From the NCBI GenBank assembly GCA_902495595.1, contig CABUXV010000004.1:1-64000 (forward strand): a stretch of DNA of 64,000 nt. Direction: 5' to 3'. Under the pieces are notes generated by a model. It had not been told where the DNA came from. It made no database searches and worked only from the letters and a program-made list of their open reading frames with translations. This stretch comes from an uncultured Eubacterium sp. GTDB lineage: Bacteria; Bacillota; Clostridia; Peptostreptococcales; Anaerovoracaceae. Below, piece by piece: positions 45,580-55,507 of the stretch. A program made the translations under genes and the position numbers. Each line of letters starts with the position of its first letter. Position 1 is the first letter of the stretch.

Positions 45580-47952
45580 TTATTTAGCCTTTATTATATA
45601 ATTCAAAACTATATAAGGCTGCAAATTGTTGTGCACGGCATTGCCTCCTGCTGATGCAGCAGTTCCCGATACACTGTGAGTATGAGCTCCTGCTGACCTG
45701 GCAGAAGTCCACGCAGTATCACTGCATCCTGCCGATGCCACACATCCGTTCCATGAGCCGGCCTTTCTCGTTGCAATACCCGCCATCAGGTGGGTGTGGG
45801 CTCCTGCTGAAGCTGCTGTTCCCGTAACGCTGTGAGTATGTCCCGGCATTTCGGAAGCAATAAGTTTATGCGCCTTTTCTCCCCCGGTCTGCCCGATTGT
45901 CTTAAACTCCGTATCGCTTGATTTTCCTACCGGAATTCTTCCGCATAAATTAGGAAGATTAAAAGTATTTTTATTATCTCCTGCGCCATACGTTGTTCCA
46001 AGCAATTCAAACAGCCTGCTGTAATCTGTTCTGGAAACAGCCTGACCATCTAAAATCAGCCAGTCAGAAGGTGCCTCATCGCTGAACCATCCCATAACTG
46101 CTCCTATAGGAGTAGCCGCAAATACAGAACTACCATTTAGCGTAATCGCATCGCCATGTACATGAAGTCCGCTTCCCATAGATTCATTCGGAACACAGTT
46201 TACTCCTACCTGATATCCGACTTCTCCTTCGGAATTATCATTTCTCTTAAGATAAAGTCCCGGATACCCACTGTCTATTGAAGCAACTGCCTTCGAAGAT
46301 TCCAGCTTGTCCGATATACTCACCTCGACATCATAGCTGTTTGCAAGAGCAAAACCGCCCTCATCATCGCCGAGAATAAGCTTTTCCAAATGATATACAT
46401 CATCTTTTTCCACATACTCAAAATCTGTTTTTGCTATTTTAGTAGTACCGCTTATCCACTCTTCATTGCCTTCGGAAGATTTTTTATACTTATACGAACA
46501 AGATACAATGCTGTTTTCCGCTGCTCCAAAACTTTCGTCCCAAAGGTACACATCCATAATCAGTTTTGTCTGCACATCTACACCGTTTTGTCTTTCAAGC
46601 TCAAGACGGGTTATTGATATAGGTTTGTATTCTTTTAAAACGGCTTTTTTCGTTACCTTAGCAGAAAGCCCCCTTGAGTCATACGCAATCATTGTTACGT
46701 CTCCGCTCAATACCTTATTTACAGCTACATTCACATTTTTTGTATCGCTGTACGGTACTGAGTTTGTCTGACTTCCTATCTGAAGAGTATACGATTTCAT
46801 CTGCGCGCTGTTTTTCGCTTTTGCCCTGTTATCTACGCTTACAGAAGCCTGTATATTCGAATATCCACTTATAAATATGCTGTCGCTTCCCGTCAGATTC
46901 CTAGATTTACTGTTGATATCCTTATATGTAAAATTTTCAAATACCGGATTGCTGTTCACAACTTTAAGTTTAAAGCTTTTTTCAACAGGGGTTCTAACCT
47001 GTATAGGCGTACTTGACGCATCCGCTTTATAATACGTGGTCAATATCAATTTGCAGTCATCCTCAACTGCATCTGTAATAAGAGGATAAAAGCTTGAATC
47101 TATATTCCAGTCCATTGACGCATCCGATACACCGCTGCCGCTTGCTCCAAGCAAATAATTTTCTTTATTTCTGAACACATATCTCAAAGAGTGTGTAAGA
47201 TTAGAAGCGCCTTTTGTAATTTTAATATTCTGTACTCCACCTATATTAACAGGATCAAGACATGTAAATGTACTTGCCGCAGGAGCTGTAACGGTTCCTG
47301 TTACTGATTTAGAACCTATGGATGTTGAACCTGAATAAGTAGTTAGTGTTACTGTCGCCGTCTGACTTGCAGTCTGCGCCAATGCTTTAAACACTGCATT
47401 TTGAAAAGTAGCATTGGAAAAAGTAACGCTTGTGCCTACTCCTGTTGCAGTTCCTACAGTAGTACTTCCAACCTTAACCGTTACCGTATGGGTAAACGAG
47501 CTTGCATTTCTGCTTATGCTTACGGTAAGAGCATTTCCTGCTGTCCATGATGCAGAGGAGCTCACAGAAGATGCTCTTGGTATAGTATCAAGTACAGCCG
47601 TACCGCTGCCTGTATAAGTGCCTGCCTGGTCTGTTCCAGAATTCGAATATGTAGTGCTTATGGTTATGGATTTTTTTCCGTCTGAATTATGGGTTACCGT
47701 CTTCGACTTGGAACCTATAGCTATATAACTTCCTGCCCATGTTCCGTATCTGCTGATGGAATAAGAAGTTCCGTCAATTTTCAGATTTCCGGCAAAAGTA
47801 CCTCTGGTAGTATACCCATTTGTCTTTCTGAAATAAACAGTCGCAGTAACCTTTGACGTATTGGCCGCCGAACCATTTGAAGATGAACTCCAGCCTATAT
47901 ATGTAGCTACTGTTTTAGTTGGTGATTTTACCGTTATAGAGCCGCTTGCCAT
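45580..47952 (-). CDS. Tail fibre/receptor-binding protein: DUF859 body with tail-collar tip
   Basis: This 790-residue protein starts with Ser/Thr/Gly-rich beta repeats (about 1-230, typical of DUF859 phage structural proteins), with further beta domains to about 560. The C-terminal 200 residues form a phage tail-collar domain (GAVMGWFSDEAPSDWLILDG, then FNLPNLCGRIPVGKS). Three HTH-type H-x-H motifs (PGHTHS, GAHTHL, GAHTHS) could bind metal in a trimeric fibre, as known for T4 collar/fibre tips. It most likely determines target-cell specificity. The terminator follows directly. Confidence 0.8.
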   Translation of the reverse strand: MASGSITVKSPTKTVATYIGWSSSSNGSAANTSKVTATVYFRKTNGYTTRGTFAGNLKIDGTSYSISRYGTWAGSYIAIGSKSKTVTHNSDGKKSITISTTYSNSGTDQAGTYTGSGTAVLDTIPRASSVSSSASWTAGNALTVSISRNASSFTHTVTVKVGSTTVGTATGVGTSVTFSNATFQNAVFKALAQTASQTATVTLTTYSGSTSIGSKSVTGTVTAPAASTFTCLDPVNIGGVQNIKITKGASNLTHSLRYVFRNKENYLLGASGSGVSDASMDWNIDSSFYPLITDAVEDDCKLILTTYYKADASSTPIQVRTPVEKSFKLKVVNSNPVFENFTYKDINSKSRNLTGSDSIFISGYSNIQASVSVDNRAKAKNSAQMKSYTLQIGSQTNSVPYSDTKNVNVAVNKVLSGDVTMIAYDSRGLSAKVTKKAVLKEYKPISITRLELERQNGVDVQTKLIMDVYLWDESFGAAENSIVSCSYKYKKSSEGNEEWISGTTKIAKTDFEYVEKDDVYHLEKLILGDDEGGFALANSYDVEVSISDKLESSKAVASIDSGYPGLYLKRNDNSEGEVGYQVGVNCVPNESMGSGLHVHGDAITLNGSSVFAATPIGAVMGWFSDEAPSDWLILDGQAVSRTDYSRLFELLGTTYGAGDNKNTFNLPNLCGRIPVGKSSDTEFKTIGQTGGEKAHKLIASEMPGHTHSVTGTAASAGAHTHLMAGIATRKAGSWNGCVASAGCSDTAWTSARSAGAHTHSVSGTAASAGGNAVHNNLQPYIVLNYIIKAK

Positions 47953-47966
47953 ATTTGTTACCTCCT

Positions 47967-50648
47967 TTATTCATTTATTACCAGCATACACGCGTTGTTT
48001 TCATCTATCGGCACCAGTCTTGCTTTGCCGGCAGATACCTGTCCCTTTGATGCCAGTGATTTTGTCTGCGTTCCGCTGTTTGTATAAGATGCTATAACGT
48101 CCTCTGAATTTTTATTGCTTACTATGTCCATACCTGTAGAAGTGATAACTGTCTTTACACCTTCAGTCTCTTTATCTGCCGGAGCAATGGATAATCTATC
48201 CTTTGTAAGCATTACATTTGTACCGAAAATTTCGTTTGATGCCTGTGACCACGTGCTTCCGATTCCTGCGCACAGCATTATATCCCCGATATAAGCTCCT
48301 CCGCCATCGCTTTTGATAGTAAGCTCTATTTCGGATTTATCAGGTGTAATCCTGTAAACTACACTTTCCCATTCTTCTACAGACTCCTCACCGGAATACA
48401 CATTTTTCCCATCCAAGGTTACAGAAAAACCGGCTATGCCTTTTTTCATTTTAAAGGAAAGAGTATGTTCAAGTCCTACGCTTACGGGAATCATCTTCTT
48501 TAATATTCCTCCCGATGCGCCGTCCCCAAGTTTAAAAGCTCTTTGTGAAATAAGTTTATCCAAAAGTTCACCTTCATGTATATATTCCACTGCTGAGTCT
48601 TCAGGGATTTCCCAGTCATCAAAAGGTCCTGCCGCTCCGGTGGAATTATATATCAAATTGCTTCCTCCGGTGGAGCTTACAGATGCTTCTATTGCTTCAT
48701 CAAGAGGACTTGCCCCGAGTTTTACACGCGTTGCATCTATCATGGCTGTCCCGGATTCATTGTATCGCTCTATTACTCCATCAATATTTATGGAATTAGC
48801 GCCTATTGAATCAGCCTGTATACGGCTTCCCACTATTTGTCCGTCAGAGGTAATCGCCACTTCATAAGGACCGTTTATTCCATTGGCACTATACCCCAAC
48901 CCTTCACTGTTCCACCTCCATATTTTTTTGGCTGTATCCATGTCCTTTGTATCCATTATGAACATTTCCACAGGGACGCCATCTTCATCATATCGGAAAG
49001 AAATAAATCCTGCTGTTTTTCCCGTCAGTTTATTTGTTACTTCTTTTATGGCTTCCTGCAATGATGAATAGACTTTGGTTATCTTCTGCGATGTAGGCGA
49101 TTTGGAAGAAAAGGCCGCATCGCTTTCTATATCCCCCTCGCACACTTCCGTCATTTCCAGACCGCTGCTTAAAACCATAGTCTGCGACATTACAAGTATT
49201 TTTCTGGATATGCCCTTTCCATCTTCTGCTGATATAATATCTCCTGCCTGCAAAGCTATATTTCCTCTCCATTTAAGCTCACACGGCATATATTTGAGCC
49301 TGTAATCCGTCACTTTGCTGTAAGCCAGACTGCAGCTTGTACCCTGGGCTATATCGGAAAACACATCTCCGTTTATATCCATGAGTATAACTTCGTTATT
49401 CCTCCTGTTCGTGCCTGATATCAGCACCTGACTTGGAGGATTTTCCCATCCTTCGGCTCCTCTTACTTCAAGTATATCTCCGCCTTCAATATTTAGCTGT
49501 GATACATCATCGCATATCCACTGTATTATTCTTGTAAAACTTGCTGTACAGCCTATTTCAACATCAGACAATTCTTCCCCTTCCAGGTCCGTCAGCAATA
49601 TGGTTCCATCGCCAATTTCCTCTACTTTGACCTTTTGAGAAGGATTCTCCCAGTTATCTGCGCTTTCTACAATAAGGATATCTCCTATAAAAAGTCTGAG
49701 TTCGGAATCTATCTCCCACATGCCTTCAGAATTAAAGGACGCTTCAAATTTTCCTGCCGAATCAGCTTCTCCGCTGTATATTACGGAAGTCGTATCTTCC
49801 TCAAGCACAGCCAGCTTATCTCTCCATATATCATCCACAGCTTTTTGATTCATATATGGATTCTCAAAATTTATTATTACACCATTCGCCCCGGTTCCTC
49901 TTGAATATGTCTTTTCTTCACTTCCTGATATAATCCCCGTAACAGTAATATCCGAATCAAGAGTTTTAACAAATTCGTTCAAATACTGATCTTCCGGTGA
50001 AATGTGAATACCGCTTTCCTTATACCATGCAAACTCCAGCTCATTATTTCTGTCAAATCTGGCAAATCCTCCCATGAATCCGGCTATATAGCACACCATA
50101 TCCCTTAATGTAGCTTCCTGAGGGGCAAAATTCACAGTATACTCCGGAAATACGGTGTCTTCTTTTATTTTAACACCTGCAAGGGACGCCACCTCCTCAG
50201 CCAAGACTTCCAGGCTTACAGGAAAAGATGATATTGTAGTCGCATATTCTTTTTCAAAAAGGCACATTGAATCATAGGCCGTAATCGTAATATCTCCGTA
50301 ATTATTATCGTTTTTCACTTCATTTACATAGAAAATGCCTAACGGAATGTATTCAACCTCACCGTCATCGAGAACAAGACCTGCTTCTGCCTGAATTATC
50401 GCCCTGTCGTAATCAATACTCACAGGCGCATTAATCAGCTTAATAGTAAGCTTTGATGAACAGGCGCTGCCCATGGTTATGACATCATCTGAATTTACTA
50501 TTTCTTCCAGTTCCAGTTCTTTTATACTGTCTTCACCTGTCAGTACAGTACCTTCATCCGCCATGGTATATTTAAAGGCAGCTCTTAATTTAAGCTGCCT
50601 TTCATCTGATAATATTTTTTTATTGAATTCATCAGTTGCAATGTACAT
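47967..50648 (-). CDS. Tail hub / tail-associated (Tal-like) structural protein
   Basis: This 893-residue protein follows the distal tail gene, the standard place of the baseplate hub. The N-terminal 250 residues carry hub-like beta domains (VDDGEVEYIPLGIFYVNEV-like strand, TITAYDSMCLFEKEY). Two similar segments of about 60 residues follow (GDILIVESADNWENPSQK and GDILEVRGAEGWENPPSQ), an internal duplication. The later part has ISFRYDEDGVPVEMFI and a carbohydrate-binding-like beta domain (about 680-800). ATG at 50646-50648 with GGTAGGTG upstream is chosen. No peptidase motif was identified. Confidence 0.78.
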   Translation of the reverse strand: MYIATDEFNKKILSDERQLKLRAAFKYTMADEGTVLTGEDSIKELELEEIVNSDDVITMGSACSSKLTIKLINAPVSIDYDRAIIQAEAGLVLDDGEVEYIPLGIFYVNEVKNDNNYGDITITAYDSMCLFEKEYATTISSFPVSLEVLAEEVASLAGVKIKEDTVFPEYTVNFAPQEATLRDMVCYIAGFMGGFARFDRNNELEFAWYKESGIHISPEDQYLNEFVKTLDSDITVTGIISGSEEKTYSRGTGANGVIINFENPYMNQKAVDDIWRDKLAVLEEDTTSVIYSGEADSAGKFEASFNSEGMWEIDSELRLFIGDILIVESADNWENPSQKVKVEEIGDGTILLTDLEGEELSDVEIGCTASFTRIIQWICDDVSQLNIEGGDILEVRGAEGWENPPSQVLISGTNRRNNEVILMDINGDVFSDIAQGTSCSLAYSKVTDYRLKYMPCELKWRGNIALQAGDIISAEDGKGISRKILVMSQTMVLSSGLEMTEVCEGDIESDAAFSSKSPTSQKITKVYSSLQEAIKEVTNKLTGKTAGFISFRYDEDGVPVEMFIMDTKDMDTAKKIWRWNSEGLGYSANGINGPYEVAITSDGQIVGSRIQADSIGANSINIDGVIERYNESGTAMIDATRVKLGASPLDEAIEASVSSTGGSNLIYNSTGAAGPFDDWEIPEDSAVEYIHEGELLDKLISQRAFKLGDGASGGILKKMIPVSVGLEHTLSFKMKKGIAGFSVTLDGKNVYSGEESVEEWESVVYRITPDKSEIELTIKSDGGGAYIGDIMLCAGIGSTWSQASNEIFGTNVMLTKDRLSIAPADKETEGVKTVITSTGMDIVSNKNSEDVIASYTNSGTQTKSLASKGQVSAGKARLVPIDENNACMLVINE

Positions 50649-50657
50649 AAACCGCAC

Positions 50658-51227
50658 CTACCTTTCTGTAAATGTAGCAGATACATTCTGCCACATATAC
50701 GTTCCGTCATCTTCCTGTTTTAACATAGGAGTTGTTCTGTTCCCAACATAAAAATCGGATTTTTTTCTTTCTCCTGTGAGAGCATCGGGATATTCCAAAG
50801 TAAAAAACACTTCTTCCATCATCGATAAAAGACTCGCCATATCACGGTTATTCAAAGCACCCCACGCACACGTCAGCGTCCTCTTTTTGGCTATAACATC
50901 TCTGAAATATCTGCCCGACTGATTTCTGCCGCTCGAACCTTCCAAATCTGCAATATCCCACTGAAGACTCTGAGGATCTTTTAGGGGTGTTGCTATTCCA
51001 AATACAACTTCATCTTCCGCATTTAACCCTTCAATAATTTCCTCAACTGCGAGAACTCCTTCCGAAAAGGATGAAACGGTAACATATTCAGGATAGGTTT
51101 CAACATGCTGCGGTACACTTAATACTGCCAGTTTATTTCCTGTTTGAATGTCCATACTGCCTTCCACTAAAAAAGAGCTTCCGTCATAGGAAGCTCTTAC
51201 AGATTCTATCTTTTTCAATATATTCAT
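50658..51227 (-). CDS. Distal-tail-like protein with DUF6711-type C-terminus
   Basis: This 189-residue protein lies between tape measure and tail hub, the distal tail (Dit) position. The N-terminal 85 residues are a beta-rich module. The C-terminal half (GRYFRDVIAKKRTLTCAWGALNN, then FFTLEYPDALTGERKKSDFYVGNRTTPM) matches small clostridial phage tail proteins of DUF6711 type. ATG at 51225-51227 with AAGGAGGATG upstream is chosen. Predicted to form the ring at the tube end that carries the hub. Confidence 0.7.
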   Translation of the reverse strand: MNILKKIESVRASYDGSSFLVEGSMDIQTGNKLAVLSVPQHVETYPEYVTVSSFSEGVLAVEEIIEGLNAEDEVVFGIATPLKDPQSLQWDIADLEGSSGRNQSGRYFRDVIAKKRTLTCAWGALNNRDMASLLSMMEEVFFTLEYPDALTGERKKSDFYVGNRTTPMLKQEDDGTYMWQNVSATFTER

Positions 51228-51240
51228 AATCATCCTCCTT

Positions 51241-53118
51241 TTATACATAAAGCGGGCTGCTGCCTGTCTGCTTTACCACACCGTTGTGATACTTTATTAC
51301 CTGTTTTCCTATCTCTTTGCCGTCAAGATGATTCATGATGTTAAAGGTAAAGCTTCCTCCATCATTTCCGCTCATAGCACTTCTTACCGCATTAAAGACA
51401 CCCTGTGATACTGCCTCGACTATCTGGGCGTTATTCATAACAGCCGTTTTATTGCCATATGTACCGACAAGCTCCGGTCCCTTTTCTCTTGCGATAAACA
51501 TTTGACCTACATCTACAAAACCACCCTCAGCAAGTCTAGGAAAGCTTACTTTATTGATTTTACCAATATCAGGACCCGGCAGTTTATTAATAAGACTTAT
51601 TACTGAATTTATACCTCCGATAACCTTATTAATTGTCCTTTCAACGAAACTTATTACGCTGTTAATTGCAGATTTAAAGGCATTGCCTATAGTATCTCCA
51701 ATCTTGGTTCCTATAGCCTTGAATTTTCCTACTATGGTATTCCAAAGTCCCTGGAAAAAGTCTCCAACACTTGAAAATGCCTCCTTAATTGCATTCCACG
51801 CGCCTTTGAACTTATCTCCAAACCAATCCTTGACCTTACCGAATATCTTGCATACAACATCCCACATTGTCGAGAATATGCTTCCTACGAATTCAAGACC
51901 TGCGCCGAATATCTCTTTGATGCCTTCCCACATTTTGCCTAAACCTTCTTTGATTTTATCACCGTTTAAAGTAAAGATACCGACAATAAAATCTATTACG
52001 CCTGATACAAAAGTTATGGCACCATCAAGTATTCCCGTGATGAATTCCCAGCACGCTGTTACTACAGCCATTATCTCATCTCCGAAGTTTACCCATATAG
52101 TTTTTATTATATCTACAACTGTTCCTACAACTGCCTGTATATTTCCCCAAACTGTTGAGACTATATCTAAAATAGCATTCCAGAGCGCAGATGCAGACTC
52201 CATAATAGACTCTCCATGTTTATCCCACATCTCTTTAAAGAATTCAAATATGCCTGAGAATATTTCTCCTATTATTTCTCCCAGCTCCGAGAAAAATTCC
52301 ATAATACCTTCCCATGCTTCCGATATGGTTTCCATTAAGCCTTCGCCATGTTCCGCCCAAAGCTCTATTATTCCTTCAAGAACACTTGCTATAATTTCGG
52401 CAATTCCACCGACAATTTCTGCAAGAAATTCAATAAAACTGGTTATCCCCTCTACGATGCCTTCAAGAAACTCTGTAAAAGCTTCACTTTCGGCAATATC
52501 CGACAACGCCTGTTTAAAATTATCAAATGCCTCCACTGCAGGCTGAAATGCTTCGCCTACTTTATCCCATGCTTCCGAAAGCTTCTCCTTCAATTCATCA
52601 TTTGACGATATAAGCCCTGAAAATACAGTTATAAGTCCAGCAATAGCAGCTACAGCTATTCCGATTCCGCCGACAAGACCTTTTGATAAAACACTGCCTA
52701 CACCGGATAATGATTTTGAAGACGAACTTACAAATTTTTTAATACTATCAGATGCTCCAGAAAAAGCCTCCTTAGATTTTCCTCCAAAGTTTTTAAAACT
52801 TTCTCCCATACCACCTAAAGAACTATTAACTCCATCTATATTTGATTTAGTGGATTTGGCAAAATTGCTAATAGCTTTATTATCTCCAAACCCCGCTTGA
52901 AGTTTCTTTCCTAGTTTAGATACAGTTCCACCTAATGTATCAAATGCATCAATCATTCCAAGGGATGTAGATGTAATATCAATAAGTCCCTGTAACACTG
53001 ACTCCGTACTTTTTGACATTTCTTCCATCTCTTTGCGACAATCATCATATCCTTGAGATAATGTTTTTAAACTATCCGATATATCTTTAATTGTACTTTG
53101 TTCTTTTCCTTCTGACAT
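51241..53118 (-). CDS. Tail tape measure protein
   Basis: This 625-residue protein has an N-terminal coiled region (about 1-130), a hydrophobic segment (GIGIAVAAIAGLITVFSGLI) and a long series of tryptophan-bearing amphipathic helical repeats (patterns such as ISEAWEGIMEFFSELGEIIGEIFSG). The Gly-rich C-terminus (LAEGGFVDVGQMFIAREKGPELVG) is a hallmark of tape measure proteins. It sets tail length; by the usual 0.15 nm per residue it would give a tail of roughly 90 nm. It is normally adjacent to the G/GT genes, but here about 4.8 kb (amidase plus three paralogues) intervenes. Confidence 0.9.
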   Translation of the reverse strand: MSEGKEQSTIKDISDSLKTLSQGYDDCRKEMEEMSKSTESVLQGLIDITSTSLGMIDAFDTLGGTVSKLGKKLQAGFGDNKAISNFAKSTKSNIDGVNSSLGGMGESFKNFGGKSKEAFSGASDSIKKFVSSSSKSLSGVGSVLSKGLVGGIGIAVAAIAGLITVFSGLISSNDELKEKLSEAWDKVGEAFQPAVEAFDNFKQALSDIAESEAFTEFLEGIVEGITSFIEFLAEIVGGIAEIIASVLEGIIELWAEHGEGLMETISEAWEGIMEFFSELGEIIGEIFSGIFEFFKEMWDKHGESIMESASALWNAILDIVSTVWGNIQAVVGTVVDIIKTIWVNFGDEIMAVVTACWEFITGILDGAITFVSGVIDFIVGIFTLNGDKIKEGLGKMWEGIKEIFGAGLEFVGSIFSTMWDVVCKIFGKVKDWFGDKFKGAWNAIKEAFSSVGDFFQGLWNTIVGKFKAIGTKIGDTIGNAFKSAINSVISFVERTINKVIGGINSVISLINKLPGPDIGKINKVSFPRLAEGGFVDVGQMFIAREKGPELVGTYGNKTAVMNNAQIVEAVSQGVFNAVRSAMSGNDGGSFTFNIMNHLDGKEIGKQVIKYHNGVVKQTGSSPLYV

Positions 53119-53206
53119 ATAAATATTCTCCTTTCATTTCTTCAACTTAACACATATCTTATTTTATTTCCCGCATAAGCACCACCTCCTTTATTTTTAT
53201 ATAAAA

Positions 53207-53236
53207 AAACAGTGAAACTTTAAAGTTTCACTGTTT
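53207..53236 (-). terminator. Terminator closing the three-paralogue cassette
   Basis: A perfect 15-bp palindromic stem AAACAGTGAAACTTT / AAAGTTTCACTGTTT lies just after the last paralogue. On the minus strand it is followed by a T-run. Transcription of the tape measure gene must read through this or start between 53119 and 53206. Confidence 0.85.
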
Positions 53237-53251
53237 AAACGATAAAAATAT

Positions 53252-54322
53252 TTACTGTAATCCTAATTCTTCCAACGAATAATTATCTAATGACCTCAAT
53301 ATATCTCTTTCCTCTAAATCTAACATAGCATATGAATATGTGAGAAATGCTTCTTCCGCATTCATCCTGGTCTTTAATGATTCAAACATAATACCATTCT
53401 CGCGTTCTGTCATATCTACAAGTACTTTATTATTTAAGTCACCTATATCATATCCCTTTATTTCCGACACTACTTCTCTAAGTACATTCAAATACTCTAT
53501 AATTGCCTCTTCATCTAATGAATATTTGATAAATTTCACAGTCATTATTTTTCCAAGCATCTTTATTTCCGATTTGCTAAGATTTCTCTCCGGATATATT
53601 ACTTTCTCTACTGCCTCTGTAAATATCTCTTCGCTCATCATTTTTGCCAATCGCTTATCTCCATAACGCATAATTGCATCTCCAACAAAATTTCCTATCG
53701 CATTTAATTTTGTATCTATTCTGTTATATCTGTATTTATCATATTCCTCTCCTATTCTATAGCAATGCTGCAGTATCCTTTTTTCTTCTTCCGTAAACTC
53801 AGATGTTCCATCTATATGTTCTAAATAATTCCATTCAGGTTTATATATACTTCTTTCTTTATTTGATTCTGTATATATGAAAAATCCCACTTCCTTTTCA
53901 TATTTATATAATTTATTCTTAAGTTTTTCTTCAACAGGCAAACTCTCATCATACATCGGATACTTTTTATATGCCTCTTTTAATTTGTTTAGTCTATTCT
54001 TATGCTCATTTATCAAAAAGTTTCGTTTTTTCTGATTTTTTACATCCTCATTATCTGTTCCATTAGGTAATATTTCTTTCATTAAAATTTGATGTTCAGG
54101 CTTTAAATTCAAAATAATATCTTGGATATTTGCATTTAAATCATTAAGTTCTTTTATATATAACATTATTACTCTAATATCACTATTTATTTTTTTATTT
54201 AATTTATCTACCTTTCTAGAGTTATTTTCTTTTTGTATTAAAATCCGTTTTTCATTTATTTTATCTAAATAATCTATTATACAAGAAATATCCCTTTCTA
54301 TTTTCTTTTCAGCTTTTCCCAT
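53252..54322 (-). CDS. Tandem paralogue C, unknown function
   Basis: This is the third copy in transcription order, 356 residues. It opens with MGKAEKKIERDIS, has a helical, Lys/Glu/Asn-rich N-terminal third (about 1-105), the shared core (about 108-214), and a helical C-terminal third ending YSLEELGLQ. No signal peptide, membrane helix or known catalytic motif is seen. It is closer to copy A than to copy B over both ends. ATG at 54320-54322 is chosen because GAGGAGGAAGTT precedes it and the start then matches copy A. Confidence 0.75.
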   Translation of the reverse strand: MGKAEKKIERDISCIIDYLDKINEKRILIQKENNSRKVDKLNKKINSDIRVIMLYIKELNDLNANIQDIILNLKPEHQILMKEILPNGTDNEDVKNQKKRNFLINEHKNRLNKLKEAYKKYPMYDESLPVEEKLKNKLYKYEKEVGFFIYTESNKERSIYKPEWNYLEHIDGTSEFTEEEKRILQHCYRIGEEYDKYRYNRIDTKLNAIGNFVGDAIMRYGDKRLAKMMSEEIFTEAVEKVIYPERNLSKSEIKMLGKIMTVKFIKYSLDEEAIIEYLNVLREVVSEIKGYDIGDLNNKVLVDMTERENGIMFESLKTRMNAEEAFLTYSYAMLDLEERDILRSLDNYSLEELGLQ

Positions 54323-54401
54323 AACTTCCTCCTCTATATTGTTAAACAAAATTCTCCATATATTAAATTATCTTAAAATATATTTTATATCAACTTTTTA
54401 T

Positions 54402-55466
54402 TTACGCTTGTATATTTACATCAAGACCCAACTCCTCTAATGAATATCTTGATAACTCTTCTAATATTCTAGAAATATCTGGGTCATCAGTATACAAATG
54501 CACAAATAAAGCATCTTCTGCGCTAAATTCTTCTTTTAATATTGCGAACAACTGAGTATCTTCATCTTCTGTTGTTTTCGCATATATATCAATAATTTCA
54601 TTTTCTTTATTAGTTCCTCTTATCTCATTTATAATTTCCAATCGTCTTCTTAAAATATTTTTAAGTTCTTCTTTATCAGCTGCAAAAGTTATATACTTGG
54701 CTGTCATAATTTTACCTAGTTGTTTTAACTCAATGTCATTGAAATTTTGATTCGGATAAATCATCCATATATACTTAGGAAATAATTTATTGCTTAATCC
54801 TTGAGCAAATCTCTTATACCCTATATCTCCAACAAAATTTCCTATCGCATTTAATTTTGTATCTATTCTGTTATATCTGTATTTATCATATTCCTCTCCT
54901 ATTTTATAGCAATGCTGCAGTATTCTTTTTTCTTCTTCCGTAAACTCATGGGTTTCATCTATATGTTCTAAATAGTTCCATACAGGTTCATATATACTTC
55001 TTTCTTTATTTGACTCTGTATATATGAAAAAGCCTACTTCCTTTTCATATTTATATAATTTATTTTTAAGTTTTTCCTCAACAGGCAAACTCTCATCATA
55101 CATCGGATACTCTTGATATGCTTCCTTTAGTTTGTTCAGTCTTTTCTTGTGATGGTTAATAATCTTATTTCTTTTATCTTGATTTTTTATTCCCGCACTA
55201 TCCGTTCCTTGATTGAACAATTCATATACAATTTGCTTTTTTATATCATTCAAATCAGGTAATACCTCATTTAAACTTCCACCAGCTTTTCCCAAATCCT
55301 TTGCTACAAACACTACCATTTCTTTATCGCCATTTATTTTCTTTTCCAGTTTGGCCTTTTTTCTGTCATTTGACTCTTTTTGCAATTTTAATATATTTTC
55401 TTCTGCACTATCAAGCCACATTAAAAGATTTTTTGTATGCTTTTTTATTGCCTTTTCATTTCTCAT
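54402..55466 (-). CDS. Tandem paralogue B, unknown function
   Basis: This middle copy has 354 residues. Its N-terminal third (MRNEKAIKKHTKNLLMWLDS) and C-terminal third are clearly more divergent from copies A and C. The shared core (RLNKLKEAYQEYPMYDESLP through NRIDTKLNAIGNFVGD) is nearly unchanged, even at the DNA level. The C-terminus again ends in a YSLEELGLD motif. It has its own AGGAG site and a 55-80 bp gap to each neighbour. A soluble, helical protein; function not recognised. Confidence 0.75.
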   Translation of the reverse strand: MRNEKAIKKHTKNLLMWLDSAEENILKLQKESNDRKKAKLEKKINGDKEMVVFVAKDLGKAGGSLNEVLPDLNDIKKQIVYELFNQGTDSAGIKNQDKRNKIINHHKKRLNKLKEAYQEYPMYDESLPVEEKLKNKLYKYEKEVGFFIYTESNKERSIYEPVWNYLEHIDETHEFTEEEKRILQHCYKIGEEYDKYRYNRIDTKLNAIGNFVGDIGYKRFAQGLSNKLFPKYIWMIYPNQNFNDIELKQLGKIMTAKYITFAADKEELKNILRRRLEIINEIRGTNKENEIIDIYAKTTEDEDTQLFAILKEEFSAEDALFVHLYTDDPDISRILEELSRYSLEELGLDVNIQA

Positions 55467-55507
55467 AATTCTACTCCTATTATCTTGAATTGCTAAACAA
55501 TAATATA

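Noticed and set aside
51554..52546. Long plus-strand frame (330 codons) antisense to the tape measure gene
   Set aside because: It mirrors the biased codon use of the repetitive tape measure gene, has Ile/Ser/Pro-rich nonsense composition and no ribosome site.
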